Assembly: GCA_051294375.1 (NCBI GenBank)
Contig: CM119263.1
Location: 9,850,432 to 9,914,431, forward strand
DNA from: Paraspadella gotoi
Lineage: Eukaryota > Chaetognatha
Direction: 5' to 3'
DNA: 64,000 bases
Positions within the stretch are counted from its first letter, which is position 1, and every line of letters begins with the position of its first letter. Made by a program: the position numbers and the translations under genes. Positions 51,645 through 63,600 of this stretch are shown piece after piece. Under the pieces are notes generated by a model, which did not search any database, was not told the DNA's origin, and worked only from the letters and a program-made list of their open reading frames with translations.

Positions 51645-54600
51645 TCATAGATATGAGTTCAGCTCTGCAGCGGCTGTCCAATTTCTCTATTTCTTTTTTT
51701 TTCTCTCTCTCTTTTAATTATATATTGCTCTCTCTCTCTCTTTTAATTATATATTGCTCTCTCTCTCTTTCTTTTTATCGAGCCTACCGGAAATTGGACA
51801 GCCGCTGCAGAGCTGAACTCATTTATATATAAAAAAATTGTTTTATAAATAAAACAAATGAGTGTAGGAATATGAAACAAAACAATTTAAACACCTCAAT
51901 GATGAAAAGCCATATCTAAATTTTCAGCTTCCTATGGTTACACACTTGAGCTATTTTCAATGTTAAAACAGCGTGATAACGACAACAACGACTACGGTCA
52001 AAAGAAGCAGAAACGAATTAACATCTCGCCCAAGTTGGGCATTCGCCCATATGGCGAGATAAAAAACCGTTACCTCATGTTATAAGATGAAGACTTCTGT
52101 AGAGGATGATTTCCAACTGAACTTTTTTTTATTCTATAATATTTTCGGGAGAAAAACAATTTATTTGTTTTGTTTCAATGAATTTTTATTAGACAACAGT
52201 TGGTCGGACATGTTTCGACTCTACAGTTAGAGTCTTCATCATCATTGTAACTAACTGTAGAGTCGAAACATGTCCGACCAACTGTTGTCTAATAAAAATT
52301 CGTTGAAACGAAAATTGTTTTTCTCCCTAAATTTGAAACACAACGAAATCGAAAGTTTGTACACAGTATTCTATAATATTCTATATTCACCTTTCCAAAT
52401 TAATTTTTTAAAGATTTAAAAAAAAAAGCTAATCTTCCCCGTATCAATTATACGACAGTAACCATGCGATTATATTTTCAAATGTTCACGTGACTGCACA
52501 AATATAAACCATATGCATATTATTCATCTTATGATACAAACAAATTAAAATTAAACTATTCCTTAATTATGTGCAATTAAAGCGTAAGTAGGACAGTCTG
52601 ACCTACCGAAACTTATAGATGCTTTGCGAGTCGTCGAAGCGCAGCTAAAAATAAGCTGCGATATATTATATATTATATATAAAAATCTTGACAAACCAAT
52701 GACCCGACCACATCGCCAGCATCCCCCATAGTTGACCCGGGGGGGGGGGTCAGCTCATTTTGAGCTTTTCTTTTTCTTATTTTTCACTTACTCTTTCACT
52801 TACCTATCCCTCAACATCCTAATTTCCATTTCATCTAAATTTCATTTCTTTATTCACTTTATTTTAATCTGAATTAATTTAAATCATCTAGTTTGTTTAA
52901 GTCTGTTTACTTATTTATTAAATTTACTATTGTTGTACATTATCTAATGTATTTTCATACCAAATGTTAACCTCTGCTTCTCTGTGTCTCTCTCTCTCTC
53001 TCTCTCTCACAAAATTTAATTTCTTTTTCCTCACATTCTCTCTCTCTCTCTCTCTCTATCTCTCTTAAACCTGTCCTCACATTTAACCACTGTCCTGTCT
53101 CATATCTTTGTTGGCCATTTCTTCTCTTTCTCTCTCTCTCTCTCTCTCCTAAAGTCAATTTAAAAAATATCAAATTGTGAATTGTCAAAGCAGTGATGAA
53201 GGCTTGAATGAAAGCCGAAACTTGTATGCACCTTTAAAAATAAAAATCGTTGATGTAAAAGATTTCGTCTTTCATTTCAAATAAAAATCTTTAAAGCATA
53301 AGGTTTGTCGAAATCGCATATGAAAAATCTGGATTGACGACAAATTTTAATACTAAAAAAAAGAAAATTTGAGAAAAGAAAATTAATTTATAAACAGAAA
53401 GAAAAAGAAGAAAAGAATAAAAAGAAAGAATAGAAAGGAAAGAAAGAATAAAAAGGAAAGAAAGAATAGAAAGGAGAGAAAGAATAGAAAGGAGAGAAAG
53501 AATAGAAAGGAAAGAAAGAATAGAAAGGAAAGAAAGAATAGAAAGGAAAGAAAGAATAGAAAAGAAAGAAAGAATAGAAAGGAAAGAAAGAAAAATAAAA
53601 ATAAAGAGAGAGAGTGACGAGAAGAAAGAACGAAATAAAAACCCAATGTTGCGATAGCAAAATGATAACATGCACGAATGCGATGCCTAATTTTACGAGT
53701 TCAATCCTAATTTAATTTTTTTTTTAATAAAAACGCAGAGAGAGAGAGAGAAGCCAAATCGTTTTCGGACGAATCAGAGAAGCAGCAGGAGAAATGAGAG
53801 AAAAAGAAAGAAAGCCCCTGCAGTGCCAAAGGAATCAGCGACGAGGGAAACGAGAGAGAGAGAGCTACATATAATTAAAATAGAAAAGAGAGAGAGAACG
53901 AGACAAAAAAATAGAAGAGCAAATTTGTTTGTTTTGATAAAACGTAAACAAAATGTATTTAATAAACATCCTCACCCAATTTCAAGGGCCTCGATGATGA
54001 GAAGCTGTATATAAATTTTAAGTTTCATAAACCAAATTTAATCTTTAAAAAGGCGATCTATAAATTGGAACGCCGCCAACGACGACGACGACACCACTTA
54101 TTTGCAAAAGCGTTACGAGATCGTCGCAAACGCAAAGTGAGGGTGTAAAGGACAGTTCTCTACCGCAGTTATAATTTCTTTCTTACCTGCATGAGCGCGT
54201 TCTGTAAGTTCTTCAGCAGTTTTAAAATGCGTAACTGCTGTATAAAGGGTAGATTTATCAAGAGGCCAACTATTTTTACGGCAAGTAGCTTGGACTAAAG
54301 CTGTCAGGTACGATTCGGGAATATGCAACCCCGAAAGCCACATTATGGCTGGTTCCCCCTGATTTACCCAAGTTATGTATTGATCAAAGCGAGATAAAAG
54401 ATGGATAATCCAGCTGCCTAAATTTTTTAGCGTAGCAGGAGCTAATCTTTTCCAAATTCCTAAAAATATTTGTAAAAATATTTAGAGCATGAAAAATAAA
54501 TAAAAAATATTATTACAAGATTTCCAAATTGTTATGTTTTATCGGTTACAATTAGCAAAAACTATAAAAATTAAAATTTAAAAAGAAAATTTTCTTATTG

Positions 54601-57600
54601 CCTATGCATTAATAAATATTTAAATACTTCAATATTATATTGTGCCTTAAAAGTAATAGTAAATATTGATCAATTATATGATGGACAAATGAATTTTATA
54701 TTACAGATCTCCAAATGATAAAAGGTGATCAATTTTTAAGCTCGCCTTACTGTATACTAAAGCGTAATAACAATTCTAAATTTAACTTTAATCAAAATTT
54801 TTAAAAAATTTTTAAAAAATTTAAAAAAAATTTTATAATAAATTTTACAATTTACGCAGTAGGCCATATTTATACAGGGGTGGGACCATATATAGAGAAA
54901 AAATTGAAAAAATCATTACTCTAAAGCTATTAATGATTTTTAAAATCTGAATAAATATTTTTATAGTACTATCTCTGAGCTTTTAGACGATATATTAATT
55001 GTTTTGAAATTCTTTGATATTATGCTTTTTTTGATGCAGCAAAAGCAACTGCTCGGTTTTCTCCACGCGGTTTGGAAGAAAAATGAATACTTATTGTCTC
55101 ATTCTAATATATATTATATAAAAGTTAAAAATATTTTGGAAGTACTCATTTGTAGTATAATAATGCTTCTGGCAAGGTGTACAATGGTACATGGTATTTT
55201 GGTTAAAAAAAATTTAAGTAAGCAGGTAAGATTTGGGTAAGTTACTGTTATGGTTTAATTTTTATTAAAACTTACTTTTATTAATAAATTTATTAACGAT
55301 ATTGTTAGATAATTAAATTTATCATGTAAGATTTCTTAATGCATAATAAAAGCATCAAAAAGGTAAGAAATACAGTAGCATCCGTCTAGAATTTCTGAGA
55401 CGGCAAGCTCTGTAACTCGAGTAGAAATGATAATTTGAAAGAGTTTTTTGTCTTGTTATCGAGGACTCATATGGCTACTCCCCCTTCGGTAAGCCATTGC
55501 TCTATGACCACTTTTGGGACATAGCAGTTTATTGTAAAAGTTTACCTTGAGTGGGATTCGAATCCTACCATTCCATTCTGCGTCGAAGTCTTAGTTTTTA
55601 ACCACTCGGCCATCTCGTTATTTAAAAAAAAATTTCAAAATCCTAAATATAAATTTTGTTTTTTCTTCTCTTTTTAGTCAGATCAGCTTTCAGCAGATTC
55701 TGACTCTATAATTCACTTTGTCAGTCCCTCAGTCTTGTCGGGCATTCACTTATATTATGTCAGAACATCGAATTATAATAAATTATTCCAAAAAAATGAT
55801 GTCCATCTGTCCCACCTTAGCAAAAAACACTAATTACTCGTGATTGGATGGATGGATTGGAATGAAATTTTGTGTGTGGGTAGGGAAGTGTGTAATTAAG
55901 CTGGATATGAAGTTTCAATGGAATCGTCTGAGTGGAAATGAGTTTGAATGAAAAAAAAAAATTACTATTTGAACACCAATTACTCATAAGTGGATGGGGC
56001 GATTGACTTAAAATTTTGTATGTGGGTAGAAAAGTGTGTGATTAAGCTGGAAATCAAGTTTCAATGGAATGGTTTGAGTGGAACTGGAAATGAGTTTAAA
56101 TAGAAAAAAACAAAAAAACGTGTTTCATTAATTGATTATGCTTTTTTCCTTTTTAAGTCAATTAATAATCAATAATTAATTATTCAGTCAATTAATCAAT
56201 CGAAACAAAATAATTAATTAACTTGAATTAATTATTAATTGATTACCAATAATGATCGTGGGCAGATCCAACATTGTTTGCTCAAACTTGTTTATGTTAC
56301 AACGTGTTATGATCTGTTAAGATCACAAATTGAAAGTCAGAAAACATTACTAAGAATTATCATCGTATTAACTTATTACCGCTTAATTATTGTAGGCAGA
56401 TCCGACATTGTTTGCTCAAACTTGTTTTTATGCAAATTGAAAACTTAAATTATTCTTTTTTCAAAACGATTTTATTCTTTCATTCTCTCAATCATTAGCC
56501 TATTTATTAATATTGATACAATAGGCGACAAGGTATAAAAACAGTTTCAGTTGTTTTACAATAAGCAACTGGTTAAAAACACTTAATAAAACACCTTAAA
56601 AGCAACGTGAAAACGTTCGACGTCGCGGCTTAACGAGGCAACTGTCTCTGACTTTTCCTCAATTTCAAACATTAAAAATAAGCCAGATATTCACTTTCTT
56701 CGTAATAATCATCGTCGTTACGACGTTCCGTCACGAATCGGGAAACTTGGGACTCGGATGTCGAAATCTCTGCCTCGAACGTTGAATTTTTTGTTTCCCA
56801 AAAAAAATTAAAAGCGAACCTACAGCTTTATATAATTTAATTTGTACAATTTTTTTAGGAAAATCATTTGGCTGAATGCTTAGCGCGCCGGATTTCAACC
56901 TAACGAAAAGGTTTCAGGTTCAAATCTGGCTGAAGCTACATTTTACAATAAGTTCTGATGTCCCAAAATTGGTCGTAGAGCAATGGCTTACCGAAGGGGG
57001 AGTAGCCATATGTGTACTCTATATCAAGACAAAAGCTCTCTTTAAAATTATCATTTGTACTCAAGTTACAGAGCTTGCCGTCTCAGAAATTCTAGACGGA
57101 TGCTACTGTACATAATTTGACAATTTAAGCATATTCGTTATAATCTTCTTAAAATTTTGTTTTACTTACCTTAACAAAAAAATCTTAAAAGCAATCGCAA
57201 TCGCATGAGAAAAATCTGGATTGACGACAAACTTTGATACTAAAAAAAATCAAATTAATTTATAAACACAAAGAAAAATTCTATTTTGTGATTGTCAATT
57301 AAAAATATAATAAAGTACCGAGGAAAAAAAGCAATTGCGATAAAAATTATATAGGTTTAATTTAAATTGGATAAAAATTAAATAGGTTTAATTTGGATAT
57401 TGATAAAAAGAATAAAATCAGGTGAATTGAAGATAAGACATGACACTGTCATGTTCAGAAACGACCACTGAAAAATATGGCTTTTATTGTATGCAATATA
57501 ATACGCGCGCAAAAAAATGACAATGTTTTGAAAACATCCATGACGCATTGTAGTTTTCTTTCGTTGTATATAAAAGTAAAAAGCCCACAAAAACTTTTGC

Positions 57601-60600
57601 CACTCATTTTATTATTATGTATTTATCAAATCGTTCAGACAGGGCAGGACCTTAAGTTTTGTCTCGATATAGGGTCCACCCCTGTACTAATCCAATAAAT
57701 GTTAAAATAGTTTTTTGCAGATTTGGATTCGTCATGAAAAGTTGATACAAAGAAATATAACTCTTTTTAAAAAAATATTTTATTAAGTTGATCAAATCTA
57801 AAAAAAACCTGTATGTTAAGCTGAAAATTAAAATTTCATATATTAAATATAGTTTTTTAATTTTTAACCCACTTAATGAAAGATTTTTTAAAAATGACTT
57901 ATATTTTCTTACTTTTGACGAAAAATTTAAATCTTTAATCAAAAGTAAGAAAAGCCGATTTTGAATTTTTTAGATTTTATAAAGATAGTACTATATATAA
58001 ATATAGCCTACTGCGAAAATTGAAGAACATAAAATTTATTTTTTTTTAAAAATTAAGTTCACTGATGGTATGTTGTTCATAATTGACATTTAGAATTTTC
58101 ATATGTAACTTTTACTACGCTCTACTGTATACTGTCCTTTTATCAACTCAACGAATTTAATTGCTGATGTAAAATAACGGCTAAATTGTTTAACAGCATA
58201 GATATAAAACCTCACCTGGTATATGACCATTATATAAACACCATGAAACGTCATCCAATTCCGCACTCATTCCTACTTCTCCAGCTAAAGCACGACGAAG
58301 GTTTTTAATAGACAATCGCATACGAGTTAAAAGCAAATTGAATCGCTGCAGTTCTGCATAACGAAATAAGATGAAAATGATGGGGGCGGGGTAAAAGTGT
58401 TCCAATTTAATAATGATAATAATTAGTATATTTTTAAATAAATCAAAAATCTTCTAATATAATTAATAAATAATAAAACAGTTCCTTCCAAGTTTTATAT
58501 TCCTTTGAAACAGCTTAAAATTTACCTACCTTTTATTTGTACTTGTTCTTTTTATCATATTTTTATTATTTAGTATTTAAATTATTAGAGAAGATTATTT
58601 ACATTAAACACAAGTTTTTTGTATGAGTTACAAATATTAAAATGATGCATATAAGTTTCAGAAGTTAGTATTAATTTTTTTAAAAAAAATTATAAATAAA
58701 CTCATTATAACAGAAAACACTTCAAATAAAGCATAAATTTAGCACCAAAATTTTCCTCAAATTGTAACCTTGAAGAAGCACAACGGTTGTAGGTTGAACC
58801 TCAATTCCGTACTGCATTCGAATTTCATCATATTTAAAATTCTCAGGCAACTTTTCAACGATATCTTTTGCGACATTATCTATGTACTCCTCGCGGGAAT
58901 ATTTGCTAGTTCCAGTCTCTGTTTGAGGCTGCAACTCCACCATTTGTAACCACAACTAAAAAAAGATATAATAAATAATTAATTAATTATATTGATTAGC
59001 TTGACCATGAAAAAATAGTGCAATGTAATATAAGTACTCACCTCTTTAGTTGCTTTGGTATAATAACCTATTTCAGCATTGGAATGTAATCCAAAAACAC
59101 CAGGCGAGTTGGTTAATGGTAATGACTCAATGTAATCAGTGTATAATTCTTTAGAAACCACTGACTCAGAAGATTCCTTTGGAATGTAATAATCTACCGA
59201 AGCGTCATGGTAGAAATGAAAAGGTTGAAATGTGTCAAACAGAAAATCTCCCATGTATTCATCCATGTATGTATTGACCAGACGCCTAAATAAGAAATTA
59301 GGTTTCAAATAAAAAAAATCTAACATCCCTCCCCATTACAATATTAATATTTGAAATAAACTTGATAATTAAATTCTATAATTATCATATTATGTATCTT
59401 TTTACTTTAATTTAAAAATTTTGTTTAGAAAAAAAGTAATTTGCCAAGGAATGAAATTCATTTTTCTTTTCAACGATGCCCACCTAAAAATGTTGAAAGT
59501 TCTTATTGCTTAAATTTACCTATCAAAGTCATCCATTACTCGACCACCATACATAACTTCTCCAATCAAATACTTCAAGCTGTTCCATGGAATTTTAGGG
59601 TCATTATTTTCGTATGCTTTGGTCAGATATGTATTTAAAACCTGTAAACATACTCTGAAGTCAGAATCATTAAAATCATAAACTATATTCCATCCAATTT
59701 TATCATATTTGCGTCGCTCTTGCACTACAGCATGGAAAAAAGAAAGGACAAATATTAAGCTAGGAAAAGCAGGGTGAGGGCAATCTAAGATCGTATTAGT
59801 TTTGATTTTGTGATAGGTTGCTCTAAGATTTAATTTGAGTCCATTAGGTGGTTCTGTAACAACTTTTAATGATCTTTGTAATATACCAATAGGAAATGAT
59901 GGTGTTGGGTCTGTAGTAAGCCAAAGCCTAAAATCAGGATGAGGTTTAGATAGTTTTTCAACAGCTTTTTCTAATTCTTTCAACCATTTAACTAACAAAT
60001 GACAGTTTTGCAACATGAGCCAGTGACCATGCGTAATTGCAGTTTCAAGAAGCTGAATAGACGCTTTTTCTTGGCCCTGTCCCATTGCATGAAACTTCAG
60101 TTTGTTTCCACCAAAGCCAGACCTTTCTGCTAATTTCATCAATTCTGAAGCGGGATCAGAACCCGGTGAAAGAATAAAAACTATGGGAGAAAATGGTGTT
60201 GATTGCTCAAAAATTGAATCAAAGGATATAACTGGAGGCATGACAAACTTTTCTCCCATTTGTCTCGTGACATACTCAGAAATACCCCGAAAAACCCTAT
60301 CCACTCTAAAGCATCTCAAAAGCATGAGGTGTTGAAAATCCGATATATCTTCATAATTAACTGGTCTTTCCACTTCTGGGTTTTCTGAATCAAACCACTT
60401 TTTCCATTCATTTCTATATTTTCCAATGTCATTTAAAATATTTCCATATTTATCAGGAAAATCCCGCGATAACTGTACTACGTCTTCCCACCCTTGATCA
60501 GGAATCCAATCAAATGGTTTTTCTCTGACACTTTTTTCTAACGAAAGATTTCCTTTTATAAAAAAATCTATTTCTTCTTGAGTCACATTTCCTTCATTTT

Positions 60601-63600
60601 TTTCGAGTTGTAAAGCGATCTGGAAGGAAAATAATAATTTGTGGCGCTCGAATATTCCGGTACAGCCATAATTATAAACATTGTAAGTTAAAGTATTAAT
60701 AATATTTCTTAAACGTTTTTGGACAATTGAATCAGGCAATGACTTTTTTAATGAGAATTCAAAAACTTCTAAATATGCTTTTAATGAATACTGATACATA
60801 CTATTCACATTTGCCATCTCAGCAAGAACAAAAAACAAAATAGCCCCACGCCGAGCAGCAGGTCTATATCCATCTCTAAGACCATCGATTTCAGCAGATG
60901 TTTTAACAGCAAGTTTTAATTTTTCAGAAACTTCTGCAGCTTTTTTCTTTGTTTCCTCAAGAGTTTCAACAAGCTCGGTATTATCTAGCATATTTCCAGT
61001 TGACGTTGCCAGTTCTCTAAGCAGTGCATCTTCAAGTTCCTTTAATAATGATTTATTGTGGCTCGTTTCTTGAATAAGTTGTTCTCTTTGTTCTTCCAAT
61101 TCTTTTCGTTCAAAACCAACAATTACACTTAGTAATTGATCTTCTAAACCTTTAAGAGTAACTGTATAGTTAATAACCATTGATTTCCCAAAAATGGTAG
61201 GAGAATATTTAGGATTAGGAAGTTTAGAATTTAAATAAAGACGGAAATTAGAGTTGTAATCAACTTCTTTGTCACCAAGCATAACAAACTCTCTTCCTTG
61301 ACTACCTTTCACATTCTTTTCTAAAACATTGTCAATAACAGGATCAATATATTCATCAACGTCCTGAAATAAAAATGGAAATCCATATTTGATAGCCATT
61401 TCTAATTTTTTTAAAAAGTCAGGGTCATTAAATGTACAAACTTTAAAATTAGTTCCTTCTTCCTTTTTCTTAATCCAGTTCAATGCTTGTTGTTGTGGAT
61501 CAATGCATAATGGAAACCTAGACGCTCTAGTGGTTAATATGCCATTTTGAACTGATAATTCATCTGGAGGTAAACCTTCTGAAATCCATTTACTCACCTC
61601 CACATCGTCAGTCAATAGATCTTCTAAATTGAAAGGTTGAGAAAGTGGTATTCCTCTCTCTTTAATATCAGGTTCCCATTCTTCTCTTAAAAGTGCATTT
61701 CGATATTCCCATGAAAAAGCACCAAGGTAGGCAAGAAAACCAGCAGATATCAAACAATCACCTAATAACCGGATACGTTGTTGTCGAAGATCTGATAATT
61801 CAATTTGCCATCGTTTTCCTTCAGAACTTAGCCCTGATATAAGTTTATCAGCAGCTATCAAACGACGTTCCATAATTTCTGCCTCTTCTTGCAGTTTTTG
61901 ACGTTCTGAAGTAGCAGCAGCATATTTGTCAGCTAATGTTTTCAATTGCTTTTCTAAACTATTGGATTCTGAAACTACCTTTTCAAGTTCTCTTTTGCTT
62001 TGATGAAAAACTTTTTCAAGCCTTGCTACTTTTTCTCGCTTAGGCTTTATTTCTTTTGCTACAGCACAGTAACCCATAACAGCTTCGACAAATCTCAATA
62101 AACCAGCTCCAGCCCGAGATATTATCTGTACTTCTTGTATAGTTGCACCCATTTCCTTCATAATACTTTTGACTGCTCTTACTTGGGAGGTGGAAATATT
62201 GTCAACATCAAGTTCTTTTAGAGATGCAAGAAAACCAACATCAGCCATCATACCCTTTGCAGTTTTCCAAGAAACATCTTTAATTCCTTTTAAAACAACA
62301 ATACATTCGCAAACTTGTTGAACAACTTGTGGGGGTTTGGCAAATGATCTTATTTCAGTAATATCAGATTTTTCCAAAGTATCTAGTGCTTTCCTGGCAG
62401 CTTCTAAAGCAGGCAATGCTTCAGATAGAGCTTCTTCTGCAGATGCTTTTTCAACAGCAATTTCTTTATTTTGAATTTCAATTTCCTTTTGTTTTTCCTT
62501 CACGACTGATTTTTTACCTTGTGCTTTCTGAGTGCCATCAGAAATTTCTTGTAAGAGCTTTTCACAAGCTTCTGTTTTTTCTGTTACTGCAACTTTTTGA
62601 ATTGCAAGTTTTTCATTCATATCTTTTAACTGAATACTGGCTTCATCTAGCTTTTGTATTCCTCCGACAAGACGCTGACAGGATGCTAATATAAAATTGT
62701 CTTTTTCTGTTAAAAGGCTTCTGTATGTTTTGATATAATCTAAAAAATTTTGGGGAGTGACATAATTTTGACGTCTTAACTTTTGTGCAAAAATAATGGA
62801 GTATTCATTAACTAAACAATGCGTGAAAACTACATGCTCAATAATTGCTTCACGATTTTTGTCTGGAATTAATCTATCTGGAATGTAATCAGCTGACAAG
62901 TATGAGGAAGCAACCGCGTAAAGTGCTTGTTCTGGCCAGGCAGAAAACCAATCTATCACACAATTGTTCACCAATCCAGGAAATGCCCGACATCTGCTTC
63001 GAAGTGTATCTCCTACAGGAGACATTGCAATTACCATATGTAAGTTACTAGAACATTTATCTACAAAGTATGACCAGATGGCTTCCTTAGTAAAGCCATA
63101 ACCAGAGTGCAGTGCCTCGTTTCTTAAGTCGGACACTATGCTTTCCTTTTCTTCATCAGCAAATAAAGCGGGTACCATTCCAGATGTAAGCATGTTATTA
63201 ATAAGTTCCAGAAAACCTTCTTCCATTACATGCTGATCACCAAATAAAAACACCGTTTTTTTGTTTTCAATCCCAATTTGATTATATAACGTTTTTAAAT
63301 CTTCTCGTAAGTTTGTTTCATTATAACCTCTGCACAGCTGAATTTCAAAGATTTCACACTCAGCAGAAAAGGCAGCAACTCTTGTTAAACATCTTTTACC
63401 AGACCCACCAACACCCACAAGAAGAGCATTGCCATGATCTAGCCTAAGTAGTCTATGAATTCTCGTCATATGTTCTAAAGCATCATCAAACAAAACTAAA
63501 TCAATTGGGCTCATATGTTCATTATATTCTTCAACGATTTCTTGAAATAAAGCTTTTGCTGCTTCATAATCTTGAATATCTTCATAAATCCGAGGTTCTG

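Larger units (their letters stand above)
54875..57684. mobile_element. Transposon J nested in family I, TA target duplication
   Basis: Inverted ends CAGGGGTGGGACCATATA / TATAGGGTCCACCCCTG. The flanking TA on both sides agrees with the family I site, fitting a Tc1/mariner-like mechanism. No transposase frame is recognised. It carries further insertions: two SINEs, a family A element and a family B fragment. Confidence 0.7.
54758..58124. mobile_element. Family I element, 8-bp TSD, split by a nested transposon
   Basis: Ends TAAAGCGTAATAACAATTC and TTTACTACGCTCTA; direct repeats CTGTATAC at 54750-54757 and 58125-58132. The left 117 bp and right 440 bp match the intact copy at 1620-2236; a 2.8-kb insertion lies between. 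Confidence 0.85.

Noticed and set aside
53291-53671. Phe/Leu/Ser-repeat membrane protein on the minus strand
   Set aside because: Three frames are open at once across a GAAAG minisatellite inside a family B element.
55546-55620. Functional tRNA gene
   Set aside because: A and B boxes are good but the acceptor stem does not pair and the sequence continues into a shared SINE body.
57378-57590. Transposase of element J
   Set aside because: No DDE or helix-turn-helix motif could be seen; composition is AT-driven.
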